NCBI GenBank assembly: GCA_049316905.1
Contig: JBMOJH010000137.1
Coordinates: 1-7,708 of the forward strand
Source: CAIPVR01 sp049316905
Lineage (GTDB): Bacteria > Actinomycetota > Acidimicrobiia > Acidimicrobiales > Microtrichaceae
Length of the DNA stretch: 7,708 nucleotides
Direction of reading: 5' to 3'
This document shows, in pieces, positions 6,690 through 7,708 of the stretch. The notes under the pieces are model-generated. The model made no database searches, was not told the origin of the DNA, and worked only from the letters and a program-made list of their open reading frames with translations. Made by a program: the position numbers and the translations under genes. Each line of letters opens with the position of its first letter. The stretch's first letter is position 1.

Positions 6690-7505
6690 GTGCCGGAGGG
6701 CGACACCATCCACCGGGCCGCGGCCCGGCTCCGTCCCGCGTTGGAGGGGCAACGGCTCGAACGCTTCGCAGCGCCGCGCCTCACCGGGCCCCGTCCTCGC
6801 ACCGGCGAGCGGATCGACGCCGTGGAGGCCGTGGGCAAGCACCTGCTCGTGCGCTTCGGCGGCGGGCTGACCGTGCGCACCCACCTGCGCATGACCGGAT
6901 CGTGGCACCTGTACCGGGCGGGGGAGCGGTGGCGGAAGCCGCGCCACCTGCTGCGGCTGCTGGTCGGTGTGGAGGGCTGGGACGCGGTGTGCTTCGCCGC
7001 GCCGGTCGTGACCTCGCACCCGACCGCGGCAGAAGCGGGCCCGGCGTCGCCGGTGGTGCACCTGGGGCCGGACCTGTGCCGAGCGGACGCTGCGTCCGAG
7101 GAGGTGCTGGCGCAGTGCGTCGCGCTGATGGATCGCTGGTGCGCGCCCGCCACGCCGATCGGTGACGTGCTGCTCGACCAGCGGTGCTGCAACGGCGTGG
7201 GCAACGTGTACCGCTGCGAGGTGCTCTGGGCCGAACGGCTGCATCCCCTGGTGCCCCTCGGCCTGGTCCCGGCCGACCTCCGCCACCGGTTGGTCGCCAC
7301 CTCGGGGCGGCTGCTGCGGGCGAACCTCGGCCGGGGCGACCGCACCACCGTCCCCGGTGGCCTCGCGGTCTACGGCCGGGCGGGGCGGCCCTGCCGGCGC
7401 TGCGGCACGGCCGTGCGCTCCGACCGGGCCGGCGACGCCGCGCGCATCACCTACTGGTGCCCGACCTGTCAGCCGGCCCCTCCCGGCGCGACACTCCCGG
7501 GGTGA
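6690..7505 (+). CDS. nei: Fpg/Nei-family DNA glycosylase/AP lyase, Nei2-like endonuclease VIII
   Basis: This bifunctional base-excision repair enzyme should remove oxidised bases and cut the resulting abasic site by beta/delta-elimination. The start must be GTG 6690, because the family needs Pro immediately after the initiator Met as the nucleophile: the protein opens M-P-E-G-D-T, giving catalytic P2 and E3. K50 in GKHLL is the conserved beta-hairpin lysine. The helix-two-turn-helix lies around 157-180 (IGDVLLDQR, then GVGNVYRCEVLW with conserved N172). The C-terminal zinc finger is C235-x2-C238-x18-C257-x2-C260, with VYGRAGRPCRRCG and YWCPTCQ at its edges and R253 as the probable DNA-contacting Arg. 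Length is 271 residues, slightly longer than mycobacterial Nei2. The motif pattern, MPEGDT start and nearby lhr favour Nei2 over Fpg/MutM. An unusual Cys pair (166-167) precedes the conserved N-G-x-G-N stretch. Confidence 0.94.
   Translation: MPEGDTIHRAAARLRPALEGQRLERFAAPRLTGPRPRTGERIDAVEAVGKHLLVRFGGGLTVRTHLRMTGSWHLYRAGERWRKPRHLLRLLVGVEGWDAVCFAAPVVTSHPTAAEAGPASPVVHLGPDLCRADAASEEVLAQCVALMDRWCAPATPIGDVLLDQRCCNGVGNVYRCEVLWAERLHPLVPLGLVPADLRHRLVATSGRLLRANLGRGDRTTVPGGLAVYGRAGRPCRRCGTAVRSDRAGDAARITYWCPTCQPAPPGATLPG
7490..7495 (+). promoter_or_regulatory. Candidate -10 element for the lipoprotein gene, inside the nei 3' end
   Basis: GACACT lies in the last codons of nei and ends 6 nt before GTG 7502, in the same arrangement as before nei. 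It matches TANNNT except at the first base. If active it would let the lipoprotein be made from a leaderless message; translation coupling to nei through the 4-bp overlap is the alternative. Confidence 0.3.
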
Positions 7506-7708
7506 GCACGCCGTCGAACCGCCGCCCGGCCCGCGGCCGACGCGCCGCGTTCGCGGGGGTGGCCCTCGCCACCGCGGCCATGGTGGCGTCCTGCGGCAGC
7601 GACGGATCCGGCGATGCATCGGGCCCGACGATCACCACACCCACGGCCGCCGCACCGACGACCACTGCACCGACGACCACTGCACCGACGACCACTGCAC
7701 CGACGACC
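7502..7708 (+). CDS. Putative secreted lipoprotein, N-terminal part (truncated by window end)
   Basis: The first 69 codons of a gene run off the window. GTG 7502 overlaps the nei TGA as GTGA. Translation gives an Arg-rich n-region (R7, R8, R11, R13, R14), a hydrophobic stretch of small residues (about 15-29, AAFAGVALATAAMVA) and a lipobox V28-A29-S30-C31, so the mature protein would start at C31 and be lipid-anchored outside the cell membrane. After the Cys come GSDGSGDASG and a Thr/Pro/Ala-rich stretch with exact APTTT repeats (from residue 51). This layout is common in actinobacterial lipoproteins, where a flexible linker holds a folded domain away from the membrane. The folded domain lies beyond the window, so the function cannot be named; peptidylprolyl isomerase and solute-binding domains are frequent in such proteins, but nothing here selects one. 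Confidence 0.75.
   Translation, partial: MSTPSNRRPARGRRAAFAGVALATAAMVASCGSDGSGDASGPTITTPTAAAPTTTAPTTTAPTTTAPTT
7652..7708 (+). repeat. 15-bp in-frame tandem repeat encoding Ala-Pro-Thr-Thr-Thr
   Basis: The unit GCACCGACGACCACT occurs three times without a mismatch (7652-7666, 7667-7681, 7682-7696), followed by 12 bases of a fourth copy at the window edge. Each unit encodes APTTT in the lipoprotein frame. Identity at every third codon position shows recent expansion rather than selection for amino acids alone, so copy number may vary between strains. The array may continue past 7708. Confidence 0.9.

Noticed and set aside
5657..7348. 563-codon open frame on the minus strand across the SDR and nei
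   Set aside because: It is opposite two genes with intact catalytic motifs and shows no family resemblance, so it is a compositional shadow.
7466..7495. TGTCAG upstream of the lipoprotein -10 as a second damage-type promoter
   Set aside because: The core matches but lies 15 nt, not 8, from the -10-like hexamer, and it is explained by conserved Cys-Gln codons of the Nei zinc finger.

Overview
The window is very GC-rich, with strong G/C preference at third codon positions and long overlapping antisense frames that come from that bias. Composition and gene content point to an actinobacterium: a DtxR-family metalloregulator, a full-length Lhr helicase, a mycofactocin-type short-chain dehydrogenase, a Nei2-like DNA glycosylase, and a lipoprotein with a low-complexity Ala/Pro/Thr stretch. 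An Acidimicrobiia-like lineage is my best guess, but this is inference; there is no rRNA or other phylogenetic marker.

Layout. Positions 1-44 hold nothing I can identify. A DtxR/MntR-family repressor lies on the minus strand (45-740). It is divergent from lhr (978-5684, plus strand), with 237 bp between them. That gap holds a perfect 14-bp inverted repeat, two shorter inverted repeats, a repeated GTCACC-containing box and promoter-like sequences for both genes. After lhr come an NAD-type SDR (5768-6649) with its own promoter and a clean palindromic operator, then nei (6690-7505), then the first 69 codons of a lipoprotein (7502 to the window end) that overlaps the nei stop by 4 bp.

Functional reading. 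lhr and nei are adjacent in Mycobacterium tuberculosis (Rv3296 and Rv3297) and both belong to DNA repair. Here the pair is kept but a separately regulated oxidoreductase sits between them. The lhr upstream region contains a good match to the actinobacterial damage-inducible (RecA-NDp/PafBC-type) promoter, correctly spaced and placed so that translation could start leaderless at GTG 978. Four of the five genes have a -10-like hexamer 6-7 nt before the start codon and no convincing Shine-Dalgarno sequence, which suggests leaderless transcripts. The SDR is the exception: it has a leader carrying the palindrome and a GGGGGA ribosome-binding site.

I see no mobile element, CRISPR array, tRNA or rRNA, and no evidence for a wholly new multi-gene system. 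The most notable observations are regulatory and organisational: the damage-type lhr promoter, the palindrome-rich divergent region, the SDR operator, the interrupted lhr-nei pair, and a metalloregulator lacking the usual cysteine or glutamate metal ligand.
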